This document shows positions 35,693 through 44,553 of a stretch of DNA of 64,000 bases, piece by piece. Source of the stretch: Vibrio orientalis CIP 102891 = ATCC 33934 (GTDB lineage: Bacteria; Pseudomonadota; Gammaproteobacteria; Enterobacterales; Vibrionaceae). Below the pieces are notes generated by a model. It searched no databases. It saw only the letters and a list, made by a program, of their open reading frames with translations, and had not been told where the DNA came from. The stretch lies in assembly GCF_000176235.1 (NCBI RefSeq), contig NZ_ACZV01000004.1:1178001-1242000 (forward strand), in the 5' to 3' direction. Positions within the stretch are counted from its first letter, which is position 1; each line of letters opens with the position of its first letter. Both the position numbers and the translations under genes were made by a program.

Positions 35693-35933
35693 TTTTAAAC
35701 TGTTATTAGTGCTGCTACTGCTTTTCATCCTAATCAACCTTGGCCGAGCAATGTTTGAAATGGTCAAAGGCCCCAACTCAAACGACGAAGAAGAGTCTGA
35801 CGACTCACTTGAAGATGACAAACCTATGAGCTTCTATTTGGGTCGCCGCGTATTTCTTTCTGCCCTAGCCGTGATATTGATGGTTGCTGCTCTACTTTCC
35901 GGTTTTATCGAGCCCAATGTCCGTCCATACTAA
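35682..35933 (+). CDS. DUF2909-like twin-helix membrane protein, opposite strand in the oxidase cluster
   Basis: An 83-aa protein with two membrane helices (about residues 2-22 and 56-75) separated by an acidic loop (NSNDEEESDDSLEDDK). The GRRVFLSALAVILMVAALLSGF second helix fits DUF2909 / twin-transmembrane proteins found in oxidase gene clusters. AAGGAG lies 6 bases before its ATG. It is on the + strand while every other oxidase gene is on the - strand, and its first 2-11 bases overlap the SURF1 start. An assembly role is inferred from location only. Confidence 0.75.
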   Translation: MVFIFKLLLVLLLLFILINLGRAMFEMVKGPNSNDEEESDDSLEDDKPMSFYLGRRVFLSALAVILMVAALLSGFIEPNVRPY

Positions 35934-35949
35934 ACGGCTTAATTAAACG

Positions 35950-36834
35950 TTAAATCACATAAACAAAGACGAATAAACATAGCCAAACGACATCAACGAA
36001 GTGCCAGTACCAACTACCCGCTTGAAAGGCGAAATGATCTTTCGGCGTAAAATGGTCTTTGGCAACCCTCGCCAACAAGACAATCAAAATGGTTGTGCCA
36101 AGGAATACGTGCATGCCATGGAAACCCGTCAACAAAAAGAAGGTGTTGCCATAAACGCCTGATTGCAACGTCAGTCCTAAGTCTTGATATGCGTGGGCGT
36201 ATTCGACACCTTGGTAATACAGAAAGAAACACGCCAAGACGATGGTAATTTCAAGCCAGACAATCAGCGCCATTCGCTTGTTCTTTTCTAAACTGACATG
36301 AGCAAAGTGCAGTGTGACTGACGACGCCAATAGTAACAGCGTATTGATCAGCGGAATCCCTTTCCAAGACATAGCCGTGGTCGTATCACCTCCGGGAGTC
36401 AAAGTCAGCGGCCACAATGCTTCAAAGGCAGGCCATAACACCTCATGTGTCATCTCATTGTTGCCTGCGCCTCCGAGCCAAGGCACCGAAATGATTCGCG
36501 CGTAAAATAGCGCCCCGAAGAAGGCGCCAAAGAACATAATCTCAGAGAAAATGAACCAACTCATTCCTTGGCGAAATGAGCGTGATATCTGCGCCGAATA
36601 TTTGCCGCTCATCGATTCGGTGATCACATTGCTGAACCAACCAGCGAACATGTAGAGCAGAAATAGAAAGCCAGATAACAAAATCAGCTTACCAAAGACG
36701 CTTCCATCGCCCCCTTCTGCCATGTTCTGTACCGTCAGCCCTGCGCCGACTGCGATCAAAAATAAAGATACCGCGCCAACAATTGGCCAACTACTTTGAG
36801 CGGGAACGTAATAAGGCTGATGTTTAGAACTCAT
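35950..36834 (-). CDS. ctaE: Cytochrome c oxidase subunit III
   Basis: Seven-helix subunit III of an aa3/caa3-type heme-copper oxidase, 294 aa. Conserved features include FIFSEIMFFGAFFGALFYAR (helix III glutamate), the TGFHGMHVFLGT motif and the C-terminal WYWHFVDVVWLCLFVFVYV. It overlaps the ctaG stop by 4 bases. Subunit III stabilises subunit I and proton uptake. It has a longer loop after helix III (GAGNNEMTHEVLWPAFEALWPLTLTPGGDTTTAM) than the shortest homologues. Confidence 0.95.
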   Translation of the reverse strand: MSSKHQPYYVPAQSSWPIVGAVSLFLIAVGAGLTVQNMAEGGDGSVFGKLILLSGFLFLLYMFAGWFSNVITESMSGKYSAQISRSFRQGMSWFIFSEIMFFGAFFGALFYARIISVPWLGGAGNNEMTHEVLWPAFEALWPLTLTPGGDTTTAMSWKGIPLINTLLLLASSVTLHFAHVSLEKNKRMALIVWLEITIVLACFFLYYQGVEYAHAYQDLGLTLQSGVYGNTFFLLTGFHGMHVFLGTTILIVLLARVAKDHFTPKDHFAFQAGSWYWHFVDVVWLCLFVFVYVI

Positions 36835-37442
36835 TGTGTTGCTCCTTGCATCGCTTCACTGTTAATGACAGGTGAAGTGTTCGCTATCTCTTGCGGGGCT
36901 GTCTTATCGGTAATGTCGTAAAGGGTGTAAGACAGCGTTAGCGTATGAATGGATTCGGGAATATCAGGTTCGATATAAAAAATCAGAGGCATTTCAGCAT
37001 TTGCTTTCGCTTGCAACGGTTGTTGGTTGAAGCAAAAACACTCAATTTTATTAAAATAGGTCGCACCAAGACCTGGCGAAACCGACGGCACAGCTTGACC
37101 AACAATCTCTTGGCCAGAGAGGTTTTTTGCCAAGTAAGCCGTTTGAATCACTTGACCGGGATGAACATCCATAGAAGTCTGCGTTGGCGTGAATGACCAA
37201 GGGATACCTTGATTATTGTGGGCCATAAATTCGACTCGAATTAGCCGAGACGTATCTGGCACCATACCTTGCGGCTGAATCGCAGATTCACTATTGGTTT
37301 TGCCATTGATACCCAGTGCATCGCACATCACATCGTAAAGCGGCACAAGCGCAAAGCCAAAGCCAAACATCGCTAGCACCGCAACGCATAGTTTTAAAGT
37401 CAGTTTATGGTTTGATTTCGCTTGTCCATCCATGGTCGCCAC
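36831..37442 (-). CDS. ctaG: Cox11/CtaG copper chaperone for CuB
   Basis: Membrane-anchored periplasmic copper chaperone, 203 aa. There is one helix (about residues 14-34) ending in the conserved VPLYDVMCDALGINGK segment. The Cu(I)-binding C135-F-C137-F motif of Cox11 is intact, followed by the family strand MPLIFYIEPDIPE. It delivers copper to the CuB centre of subunit I, whose gene ends immediately upstream (no spacing). ctaE overlaps its end by 4 bases. This is the Cox11 type, not the unrelated Bacillus CtaG. Confidence 0.95.
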   Translation of the reverse strand: MATMDGQAKSNHKLTLKLCVAVLAMFGFGFALVPLYDVMCDALGINGKTNSESAIQPQGMVPDTSRLIRVEFMAHNNQGIPWSFTPTQTSMDVHPGQVIQTAYLAKNLSGQEIVGQAVPSVSPGLGATYFNKIECFCFNQQPLQAKANAEMPLIFYIEPDIPESIHTLTLSYTLYDITDKTAPQEIANTSPVINSEAMQGATQ

Positions 37443-39107
37443 CTAGTCCACTTTTGGTGGCGTAGAGAAGGTATGATGTGGCGCTGGGCTTGGTACTGTC
37501 CATTCTAAGCCTTCTGCTCTTTCCCATGGCTTCGCAGACGCTTTCTCACCACCTTTGATACATTTGATGACCAGCCATAAGAAAATGAGCTGCGACAGTC
37601 CAAAGGCAAAGCCACCGATCGACACAACCTGGTTAACATCGGCAAACTGAATCGCATAATCGGGAATCCGTCTTGGCATGCCTGCTAGACCTAAGAAATG
37701 CATAGGGAAGAACAACACATTGACTGAAATCACCGAACACCAGAAATGCCACAGGCTCAGTTTGTGGTCATACATATTTCCGGTCCATTTCGGTAGCCAG
37801 TAATACGCCGCCGCCATAATCGAGAACACCGCACCCGACACCAATACATAGTGGAAATGAGCCACGACAAAATAAGTATCATGGTATTGGAAATCAGCCG
37901 GAACAATCGCCAGCATCAAGCCAGAAAAGCCACCAATGGTGAACAGAATAATAAAGGCGATGGCAAACAACATCGGCGTTTCAAACGTCATCGCCCCGCG
38001 CCACATAGTCGCCACCCAATTAAACACCTTAACTCCGGTGGGCACGGCGATTAGCATGGTGCAGTACATAAAGAAGAGTTCAGCAAACACCGGCATCCCA
38101 GTGGTGAACATATGGTGAGCCCAGACTAAAAACGACAACAATGCGATACTACAGGTCGCGTAAACCATCGAGTGGTAGCCAAACAGTTTTTTGCCACTAA
38201 ATGCTGGGAGAATCGCTGAAATGATACCAAATGATGGCAAGATCATGATGTAGACTTCCGGGTGACCAAAGAACCAGAAGATATGCTGGAACATCACCGG
38301 ATCACCACCGCCCGCCGCATCGAAGAAAGAGGTACCAAAGTATTTGTCAGTTAACACCATGGTCACAGCCCCGGCGAGCACTGGCATAACAGCAATGAGT
38401 AAGAAAGCGGTGATAAGCCATGTCCAAACAAACATTGGCATTTTGAACCACGTCATACCCGGTGCGCGCATGTTGACGATGGTCACTATCACGTTGATTG
38501 CGCCCATGATCGAGCTAATCCCCATGATATGGACTGAAAACACAAACAAGGCCGTACTGTCAGGTCCATAGGTGGTAGAAAGCGGCGCGTAGAACGTCCA
38601 CCCGAAATCAGGACCGCCACCTTCGGTAAATAACGAAGCCAGTAAAATGGCAAAAGCGAACGGTAGAATCCAGAAACTAAGATTATTCATCCGCGGCAAC
38701 GCCATATCTGGCGCACCAATCATCATCGGGATCATCCAGTTAGCAAGACCTGTAAATGCAGGCATCACTGCACCGAATACCATGATAAGGCCGTGAACCG
38801 TGGTCATCTGGTTAAAAAACTGCGGTTCCACCAACTGTAAACCGGGCTGGAATAACTCCGCGCGAATGATCATCGCCATCGCGCCCCCAGTTAAGAACAT
38901 GATGAAGCTAAACCATAAGTAAAGCGTCCCGATATCTTTATGGTTGGTGGAATAGAGCCAGCGCGTGATCCCTTTTGGCGGCTCATGATGATCATGTTCA
39001 TCGATCTCTGCCGCGATTGAACTGTTTGCGCGAGTAATATCAGCGTCGGTTACAGGTGCTGATTTGGTTTTATCTTCAATTACAGAATCAGGTTTGGACG
39101 TTTTCAT
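37443..39107 (-). CDS. ctaD: Cytochrome c oxidase subunit I
   Basis: Catalytic subunit of a heme-copper terminal oxidase, 554 aa, reducing O2 to water and pumping protons. The type A1 pattern is supported by the CuB/cross-link motif [13 protein letters not shown], paired histidines in [10 protein letters not shown], the heme ligands in [15 protein letters not shown] and [11 protein letters not shown] in helix II. The N-terminal 35 residues are hydrophilic. Its ATG overlaps the ctaC stop by 4 bases. With ctaC, ctaE, ctaG and the heme A genes it forms a complete caa3-type set. Confidence 0.97.
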   Translation of the reverse strand: MKTSKPDSVIEDKTKSAPVTDADITRANSSIAAEIDEHDHHEPPKGITRWLYSTNHKDIGTLYLWFSFIMFLTGGAMAMIIRAELFQPGLQLVEPQFFNQMTTVHGLIMVFGAVMPAFTGLANWMIPMMIGAPDMALPRMNNLSFWILPFAFAILLASLFTEGGGPDFGWTFYAPLSTTYGPDSTALFVFSVHIMGISSIMGAINVIVTIVNMRAPGMTWFKMPMFVWTWLITAFLLIAVMPVLAGAVTMVLTDKYFGTSFFDAAGGGDPVMFQHIFWFFGHPEVYIMILPSFGIISAILPAFSGKKLFGYHSMVYATCSIALLSFLVWAHHMFTTGMPVFAELFFMYCTMLIAVPTGVKVFNWVATMWRGAMTFETPMLFAIAFIILFTIGGFSGLMLAIVPADFQYHDTYFVVAHFHYVLVSGAVFSIMAAAYYWLPKWTGNMYDHKLSLWHFWCSVISVNVLFFPMHFLGLAGMPRRIPDYAIQFADVNQVVSIGGFAFGLSQLIFLWLVIKCIKGGEKASAKPWERAEGLEWTVPSPAPHHTFSTPPKVD

Positions 39108-40258
39108 TGTCCCTCCTTAGACGCCTTAAATTGGTTCACATCCGCTGCTTGAACCATATCTCCGACACTATTTCCTAAACTGTTACGTTGGTAAGTCACT
39201 ACCGCGGCAATCTCTTTTTCGGTCAATTGGTTTGCGAAAGCTTGCATCGCGGTTCCTGCTCGTCCATTCACCACCACATCAATATGTTCGTCGATACTGC
39301 CTGTCGCGACGCTACTCCCTGTAATGGCCGGGAACGCCCCCGGAATCCCCGCGCCACTTACTTGGTGACAAACGGCACATCGGTCGACATACACTTTCTC
39401 CCCGATCGCCATCAACTCATCCATCGACAAAGAAGCAGTCAGTGATGCTGCGGCCTCTTGCTTGGCTTGCTCTATCTCGGCTTTCTTCGCTAATAACCAT
39501 TCGTCATAGTCATTTTCTTCCATGGCATGAACAACGACAGGCATAAAGCCGTGGGCGCGGCCACACAGCTCAGCACATTGACCTCTGTACACGCCTGGCT
39601 TATCAATGCGTGTCCATGCTTCGTTGATAAAGCCTGGGATGGTGTCTTTTTTCACCGCAAAATCGGGCACCCACCATGAGTGGATAACATCATCAGACGT
39701 CATCAGGAAACGTACTTTACGATTGATTGGCAACACGAGCGGATTATCAACTTCGAGCAGGTAGTGAGCGCCCTTTTCTTCAATTCCGTCGATGGCTTTT
39801 TGACTGGTCGCAAGCAGACTAAAGAATTCAACATCCTCACCGAAGTAGCTGTAATGCCACTTCCATTGAGAACCGGTGATTTTGACCGTCAGATCAGATT
39901 GGGAGGTATCTTCCATCGCCACCAAGGTTTTGGTCGCAGGTATTGCCATCAACACTAAGATAATGATCGGGATAACCGTCCAGATCACTTCAACCTTGGT
40001 GCTTTCATGGAAATGAGCAGCAACTGCACCTTTCGATTTGCGATGGTGGTACATGGAATAGAACATCGCACCAAATACGATGACCGCAATGGCGCAACAA
40101 ATGTAAAAGATCAGCATATGAAGGTCATAGACCTTTTCGCTGATATCGGTCACACCTTGCGTCATGTTGTAGGCGCTCTCTTCTGCGGCAACAGAAGCGG
40201 TAAACCCAACCAACAAAACATTACTCAATCGCCACAGTGAAACGGGTGAACTTTTCAA
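39104..40258 (-). CDS. ctaC: Cytochrome c oxidase subunit II with fused cytochrome c domain
   Basis: Subunit II of 384 aa: signal peptide (about 1-25), two helices (about 45-68 and 90-112), a CuA domain and a C-terminal cytochrome c domain. CuA ligands are all visible: His193, Cys228, Glu230, Cys232, His236 and Met239. The c-type heme motif is C294xxC297H298. The fused cytochrome defines a caa3-type oxidase that takes electrons from soluble cytochrome c. Translation starts at TTG 40258, supported by AGGAGAGG about 4-6 bases upstream and by the signal peptide that follows directly. It is the first gene of the operon. The upstream region carries a Fur-like box at 40509-40523. Confidence 0.96.
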   Translation of the reverse strand: MKSSPVSLWRLSNVLLVGFTASVAAEESAYNMTQGVTDISEKVYDLHMLIFYICCAIAVIVFGAMFYSMYHHRKSKGAVAAHFHESTKVEVIWTVIPIIILVLMAIPATKTLVAMEDTSQSDLTVKITGSQWKWHYSYFGEDVEFFSLLATSQKAIDGIEEKGAHYLLEVDNPLVLPINRKVRFLMTSDDVIHSWWVPDFAVKKDTIPGFINEAWTRIDKPGVYRGQCAELCGRAHGFMPVVVHAMEENDYDEWLLAKKAEIEQAKQEAAASLTASLSMDELMAIGEKVYVDRCAVCHQVSGAGIPGAFPAITGSSVATGSIDEHIDVVVNGRAGTAMQAFANQLTEKEIAAVVTYQRNSLGNSVGDMVQAADVNQFKASKEGQ

Positions 40259-40603
40259 AAGACCTCTCCTATGCCAGAGTCATCAACCGTGATGCTAGTA
40301 CTCAATCCCGCTCGGAGTGCTTAAATACGCAAGAAAGTACCAATCAGCCTTTGGACTTATTTATTTCCTTTCAAACAGCAAATTCAATGTAATTTGTTAT
40401 ATTTATGTTAATAAAACCTAGTTGGCGTTTTTAAATTGTGCAAGAAAGTCCAACTAGAAATGACTACTCAGCTAACTAAGTAAGTTTTAGCGATTGCGCT
40501 CTCGCAAATGATAATCAATATCAATTAAAATCTAACAACTTTCTGTAATTAACATAGACTTAAGTTAAACGCTGACTTGAGGCATGGAAAAGGTAAAAAC
40601 ATC
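40259..40603. other. Divergent promoter region between ctaC and the phosphohexomutase gene
   Basis: 345 AT-rich bases with no ORF. It contains the promoter of the oxidase operon and that of the mutase, with a Fur-like box near the mutase side. Confidence 0.5.
40509..40523. promoter_or_regulatory. Fur-box-like 7-1-7 site
   Basis: TGATAAT-C-AATATCA, one base from the 7-1-7 Fur consensus TGATAAT-N-ATTATCA. It lies about 80 bp upstream of the mutase start and 250 bp upstream of ctaC. A target among iron-rich oxidase genes would make sense, but AT-rich context allows chance occurrence. Confidence 0.45.
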
Positions 40604-42310
40604 ATGATGGAAAAAGTGACCTATTGGTTAGAAAAAGATCCCGACCCGCATACAAGAGAAGAGCTACAACACCTTATTGATGAAAAAGCATTTAGTGAGC
40701 TTGAAGATCGATTCAGTCAAAGGCTTGAGTTTGGCACTGCGGGCCTGCGAGGTAAAGTTGGCTGCGGTCCAAACCGAATGAACCGACTGGTGATCCAAGA
40801 GACTGCAACAGGGCTTGGCCACTACCTTATTGAACAAGTAAGCAATGCTAAATCACGCGGCGTTGTGATTGGTTACGACGGCCGCACTGATTCCAAGCAG
40901 TTTGCTCATGACACCGCCTCTGTTCTCACCGCACTAGGTATCAAAGTATTTTTAACTCACGCGGTCGCCGCTACACCGATCGTGGCATTTGGCGTCAATC
41001 ATTTTAACGCCGCTGCCGCCGTCGTAGTCACTGCCAGCCATAACCCACCAGAATATAATGGCTTCAAGGTTTACTGGGAAAATGGCGCGCAAATTATCCC
41101 GCCGCATGATTCAGGTATTGCCGCAGAAATTGATATCGCTGCTAGCAAACCTATACCGCTTATGGCGCTGGATGACGCAGAAAAACACGACTTGCTTGTT
41201 TGGCTCAAAGATGACTACTACCAAACCTATCGCCAAGCAATGAATAGCAACGCTCTGCTCACTAACCACACTCAACCAGAGTCAATTGGTATTGCTTACA
41301 CGGCAATGCATGGCGTAGGTGCAGACATGGCTGAAACGCTGCTTGCTGATGCTGGTTTCACCCAAGTTTATAGCGTCAAAGAGCAAAGGGAGCCTGATGG
41401 CACCTTCCCTACCGTTAACTTCCCCAACCCAGAAGAAGCGGGCGCAATGGATATGGTGATGGCACTGGCTAAGCAGCATGGCGCCGAGCTCGCCTGTGCG
41501 AACGATCCTGACGCTGACCGTTTTGCTGTAGCAGTACGTAAGCCGGATGGTGATTATCAAATGCTTACCGGTGACCAAGTAGGTTCTCTGTTTGGTCATT
41601 ACTTATTGTCGAAATCTGATGCCACTAAATCGCTGGTTGGTAACACCATTGTGTCATCGACACTACTAAAGAAAATTGCACAATCCCAAGGCGCAGAGTA
41701 CTACCAAACATTGACCGGCTTTAAATGGCTGACCAACATTGCGATGCAAAAGCAAACTGAGGACCGCGAGTTCTTATTCGCTTATGAAGAAGCGCTTGGT
41801 TATACCGTTGGTAATAAAGTCTGGGACAAAGATGGCTTGTCTGCCCTAGTCGCATTTGCGCAATTGACCGCAGAGCTCAGGAGCCAAGGAAAAACCATTT
41901 GGGATCAGCTCGAAGCACTATACCGTCAGCATGGCATGTATCTTAATGCTCAGCGCAGTATTGCCCTAGATCCTAACGCGCCGCCTGTAGGGGACAAGCT
42001 TCGTGCGGATCCTCCAAGTATGATTGCAGGCAGTAAAGTTGTGGTCACCGAAGATCTTAAATCACTTACTCGTCAGTTTGCTGATGGCAGCAGTGAAAGC
42101 ATCGACTTACCCGCCAGTGATGTATTGATTTACCACCTTTCTTGTGGTGCTCGCGTTATCGTTCGGCCTTCAGGCACAGAGCCTAAACTCAAGTGCTATT
42201 ACGAAGTTATTGAGTCATTCGATGAAGCAGACAGTTTTGAACATGTTCAAGATAAAGCGTCTGAATCGATGGGAATGCTGATTTCTGAACATCAACATAG
42301 CCTGATCTAA
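40604..42310 (+). CDS. Phosphohexomutase (phosphoglucomutase/phosphomannomutase, PGM2-like)
   Basis: Alpha-D-phosphohexomutase, 568 aa, interconverting hexose-1- and hexose-6-phosphates. The four family signatures are intact: phosphoserine loop VTASHNPPEYNG (Ser145), metal loop ANDPDADRF, sugar-binding loop FAYEEALGYTVG and phosphate loop RPSGTEPKLKCYYE. The N-terminal FGTAGLRGKVG is typical of the 560-600-aa PGM2-like group, which also includes phosphopentomutases. I choose the ATG at 40604 over an in-frame TTG 9 codons earlier, since GGAAAAGG sits at the right distance. It is monocistronic. Substrate preference is likely glucose or mannose phosphate. Confidence 0.9.
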   Translation: MMEKVTYWLEKDPDPHTREELQHLIDEKAFSELEDRFSQRLEFGTAGLRGKVGCGPNRMNRLVIQETATGLGHYLIEQVSNAKSRGVVIGYDGRTDSKQFAHDTASVLTALGIKVFLTHAVAATPIVAFGVNHFNAAAAVVVTASHNPPEYNGFKVYWENGAQIIPPHDSGIAAEIDIAASKPIPLMALDDAEKHDLLVWLKDDYYQTYRQAMNSNALLTNHTQPESIGIAYTAMHGVGADMAETLLADAGFTQVYSVKEQREPDGTFPTVNFPNPEEAGAMDMVMALAKQHGAELACANDPDADRFAVAVRKPDGDYQMLTGDQVGSLFGHYLLSKSDATKSLVGNTIVSSTLLKKIAQSQGAEYYQTLTGFKWLTNIAMQKQTEDREFLFAYEEALGYTVGNKVWDKDGLSALVAFAQLTAELRSQGKTIWDQLEALYRQHGMYLNAQRSIALDPNAPPVGDKLRADPPSMIAGSKVVVTEDLKSLTRQFADGSSESIDLPASDVLIYHLSCGARVIVRPSGTEPKLKCYYEVIESFDEADSFEHVQDKASESMGMLISEHQHSLI

Positions 42311-42551
42311 CCCTTCATCAACGAGTGCCTCTATCACTAGGGGCATTCAGCAAAATCCTACATTTCCCAAGCTAATAAATGTAATGCTTATCGAAATTAC
42401 TTTGTCTGCTGCTGTATATCTAATCAAATAATGAGACTTTACAGGGAAATAACAATTTACCGACACAGAGTTCATAATACTGAACTTTACTAATCAGGTG
42501 TTGCTGATAACTATCAGTTTTTATTGTTTTTTATTTTGGTTAGGAACGATT

Positions 42552-43247
42552 ATGAACAAATATATCGCAGAGTGTTTCGGCACCTTTTGGCTGGTTCTCG
42601 GCGGCTGTGGTAGCGCTGTACTGGCTGCCGCTTTTCCAGATGTCGGTATTGGTCTACTCGGTGTGTCACTTGCGTTCGGTTTAACCGTTCTCACAATGGC
42701 ATACGCAATTGGCCATATCTCAGGCTGTCACTTAAACCCAGCGGTAAGTATTGGCCTATGGGCCGGTGGTCGCTTCGAAGCGAAAGAGTTGGCTCCGTAC
42801 ATCATCGCTCAAGTGCTTGGCGGTATTATCGCAGGTGGCGTTCTATACGTTATTGCTAGCGGTCAAATGGGCTTCGACGCTGTTGCTTCTGGTTTCGCAT
42901 CAAATGGTTATGGCGCTCATTCTCCGGGTCAATACTCTATGACTGCAGCATTGGTGACTGAAGTTGTCATGACAATGGCGTTCTTAGTGATCATCTTAGG
43001 TGCAACAGATAAACGCGCGCCGCAAGGTTTTGCCCCTATTGCTATCGGTCTAGGTCTAACGCTTATTCACCTAATTAGTATTCCGGTAACAAATACTTCG
43101 GTTAACCCTGCTCGTAGTACAGGTGTTGCACTATTTGTCGGTGATTGGGCGGTATCTCAGCTATGGCTATTCTGGGTAGCGCCAATTGTCGGTGCTCTAC
43201 TTGGCGCGGTTGTTTATAAAGCAATGGCCGGTTCAGCTGAAGATTAA
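42552..43247 (+). CDS. aqpZ: Aquaporin Z
   Basis: Water channel of the inner membrane, 231 aa, the same length as E. coli AqpZ. Both NPA boxes are present (HLNPAVS and SVNPARS). The selectivity-filter residues of water-selective channels are implied by the short LLG loops, the conserved His in helix 5 ([14 protein letters not shown]) and Arg after the second NPA. The ATG at 42552 has TAGGAACG upstream and gives the classical [15 protein letters not shown] start; the in-frame start at 42498 would add an unneeded hydrophobic stretch. Strong terminator downstream. Confidence 0.95.
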   Translation: MNKYIAECFGTFWLVLGGCGSAVLAAAFPDVGIGLLGVSLAFGLTVLTMAYAIGHISGCHLNPAVSIGLWAGGRFEAKELAPYIIAQVLGGIIAGGVLYVIASGQMGFDAVASGFASNGYGAHSPGQYSMTAALVTEVVMTMAFLVIILGATDKRAPQGFAPIAIGLGLTLIHLISIPVTNTSVNPARSTGVALFVGDWAVSQLWLFWVAPIVGALLGAVVYKAMAGSAED

Positions 43248-43270
43248 TCACTAATAAATCTTTGTAAAAC

Positions 43271-43307
43271 AAAAAATCCCTACTTATTTAAGTAGGGATT
43301 TTTTTTG
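43271..43307 (+). terminator. aqpZ terminator
   Basis: Eleven-base-pair perfect stem AATCCCTACTT / AAGTAGGGATT followed by eight T's. A's on the left side let it also serve the convergent scsC-like gene. Confidence 0.92.
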
Positions 43308-43343
43308 CTCCGTTACTGAGTAACGAACGGCAACTTCATATGA

Positions 43344-44042
43344 TTACAGCTCTTCTTTCAGTATTTCTTCCAACTGTTGGTAAGGTAAATAACCCGGGAT
43401 AACTTGCTCACCATAGATTAAGGCTGGCGTACCGCGAAGACCTAACGCATTAAACATCGTGTAGTTGTTCTCAAGTTGTTTCTTAACATCATCACTGACG
43501 TTAAGCTGATCTGTTGTTCCGGTTTTTTGCGCAATTTTCATCAGTGATGTCATATTGTGTACACCCGGTTTAGCAATCAATAGCTGATTAACTTGCTCAA
43601 ACTTCTCACGGTCGTTTTTCCAGACATTGAGCGCATAAGCCGCGGAACTTAAAGAGTCCGTCCCTTCCTTCAATGGAACGTAGAGGTTAATCACCTTAAT
43701 TTGAGGATAGTTGGACACCAACTTCTCTAACTCTGCATCCAGCTTCTTACAGTATGGGCAGCTAAAATCAGTGACGTTAATCAAAGTAAACTCACCGTTC
43801 TCAGCGCCCATATAAGTATGACTAGGATCGTTAAGGTACTTGCCACTGCTTTCCAGTAACTGACTAAACTGCTGTTGCTGCTTGATATACATGCCCAAGC
43901 TTTCGTGTAGTCCATCAATCACCTGAGGGTTGCTTTCTAACATCTCGACAATGTCAGCGATTTTTTTGTCTTGTGTATCCGCCAAAGCAGGCAGTGAAAT
44001 AAGCGAACTGATAGCTAAGGCTAACGTAAGTTGTTTTAACAT
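43344..44042 (-). CDS. scsC: ScsC-like DsbA-family thiol oxidoreductase
   Basis: Periplasmic thioredoxin-fold protein of 232 aa with a signal peptide (about 1-21, cleavage after ALA). There is a helical N-terminal segment (about 25-70) that in ScsC proteins drives oligomerisation, then a DsbA-like domain. The active site is C95PYC98, with cis-proline in RGTPALI. ScsC is a disulphide isomerase kept reduced by ScsB, and it binds or protects against copper. It is the last gene of the cluster, 10 bases after the scsD-like gene. Confidence 0.82.
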   Translation of the reverse strand: MLKQLTLALAISSLISLPALADTQDKKIADIVEMLESNPQVIDGLHESLGMYIKQQQQFSQLLESSGKYLNDPSHTYMGAENGEFTLINVTDFSCPYCKKLDAELEKLVSNYPQIKVINLYVPLKEGTDSLSSAAYALNVWKNDREKFEQVNQLLIAKPGVHNMTSLMKIAQKTGTTDQLNVSDDVKKQLENNYTMFNALGLRGTPALIYGEQVIPGYLPYQQLEEILKEEL

Positions 44043-44052
44043 GAAATTTTTC

Positions 44053-44553
44053 CTATTGATTTAACCAAAGACGAATCAGCAATCCAGGCGGAGTCGTAAT
44101 GCCTGTTGTGATGGATTGGATTGTTCCATCTTTGACTATGAATATGGTTGGCGTGACAGTGATACCCCACTGCCTAAACAGTGATGAGTTTTCATCATTA
44201 ATATTGGGAAACTGATATCCCTTTGCTGCCTTGAAAGCGTCTACCCTAGCACTCGCGCCGGAGGCCCCTGATACCGCTACCACTGGATAGTATTGGCTAA
44301 CCCAGTCCACGGTCGGGCTGACAAAACGACAAACAGAGCACCACGTTGCCCAAAAGTAGACAACGACTGGTGATTCGTAGCTCATCTCTACCACATCGAC
44401 CATTTCCCCGTTTTGGTCATAACCGACCAGATCTGGGGCTATATCCATTGGTACATGTTGGCTGCGATAGATATCAACCGCAGTAGTGATAGCAATCGCT
44501 AGTAACAAATAGAGAGCGATTTCTTTTGCCCATCGCAATGCATTTGTTTTCAT
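44053..44553 (-). CDS. scsD: ScsD-like membrane-anchored thioredoxin (TlpA type)
   Basis: A 166-aa protein: N-terminal anchor (about residues 9-27) and a periplasmic TlpA/ResA-like thioredoxin domain with active site WATWC72SVC75 and cis-proline in VTPTIFIV. Its length matches ScsD (about 168 aa). Its start overlaps the scsB stop by 4 bases, so the two are translationally coupled. It presumably accepts electrons from ScsB for periplasmic thiol repair under copper or oxidative stress. Confidence 0.82.
   Translation of the reverse strand: MKTNALRWAKEIALYLLLAIAITTAVDIYRSQHVPMDIAPDLVGYDQNGEMVDVVEMSYESPVVVYFWATWCSVCRFVSPTVDWVSQYYPVVAVSGASGASARVDAFKAAKGYQFPNINDENSSLFRQWGITVTPTIFIVKDGTIQSITTGITTPPGLLIRLWLNQ

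Noticed and set aside
35693-35821. A longer N-terminus for SURF1 (start at 35821)
   Set aside because: The extra residues are low-complexity serine antisense to the acidic loop of the DUF2909-like gene and do not resemble SURF1 N-termini.
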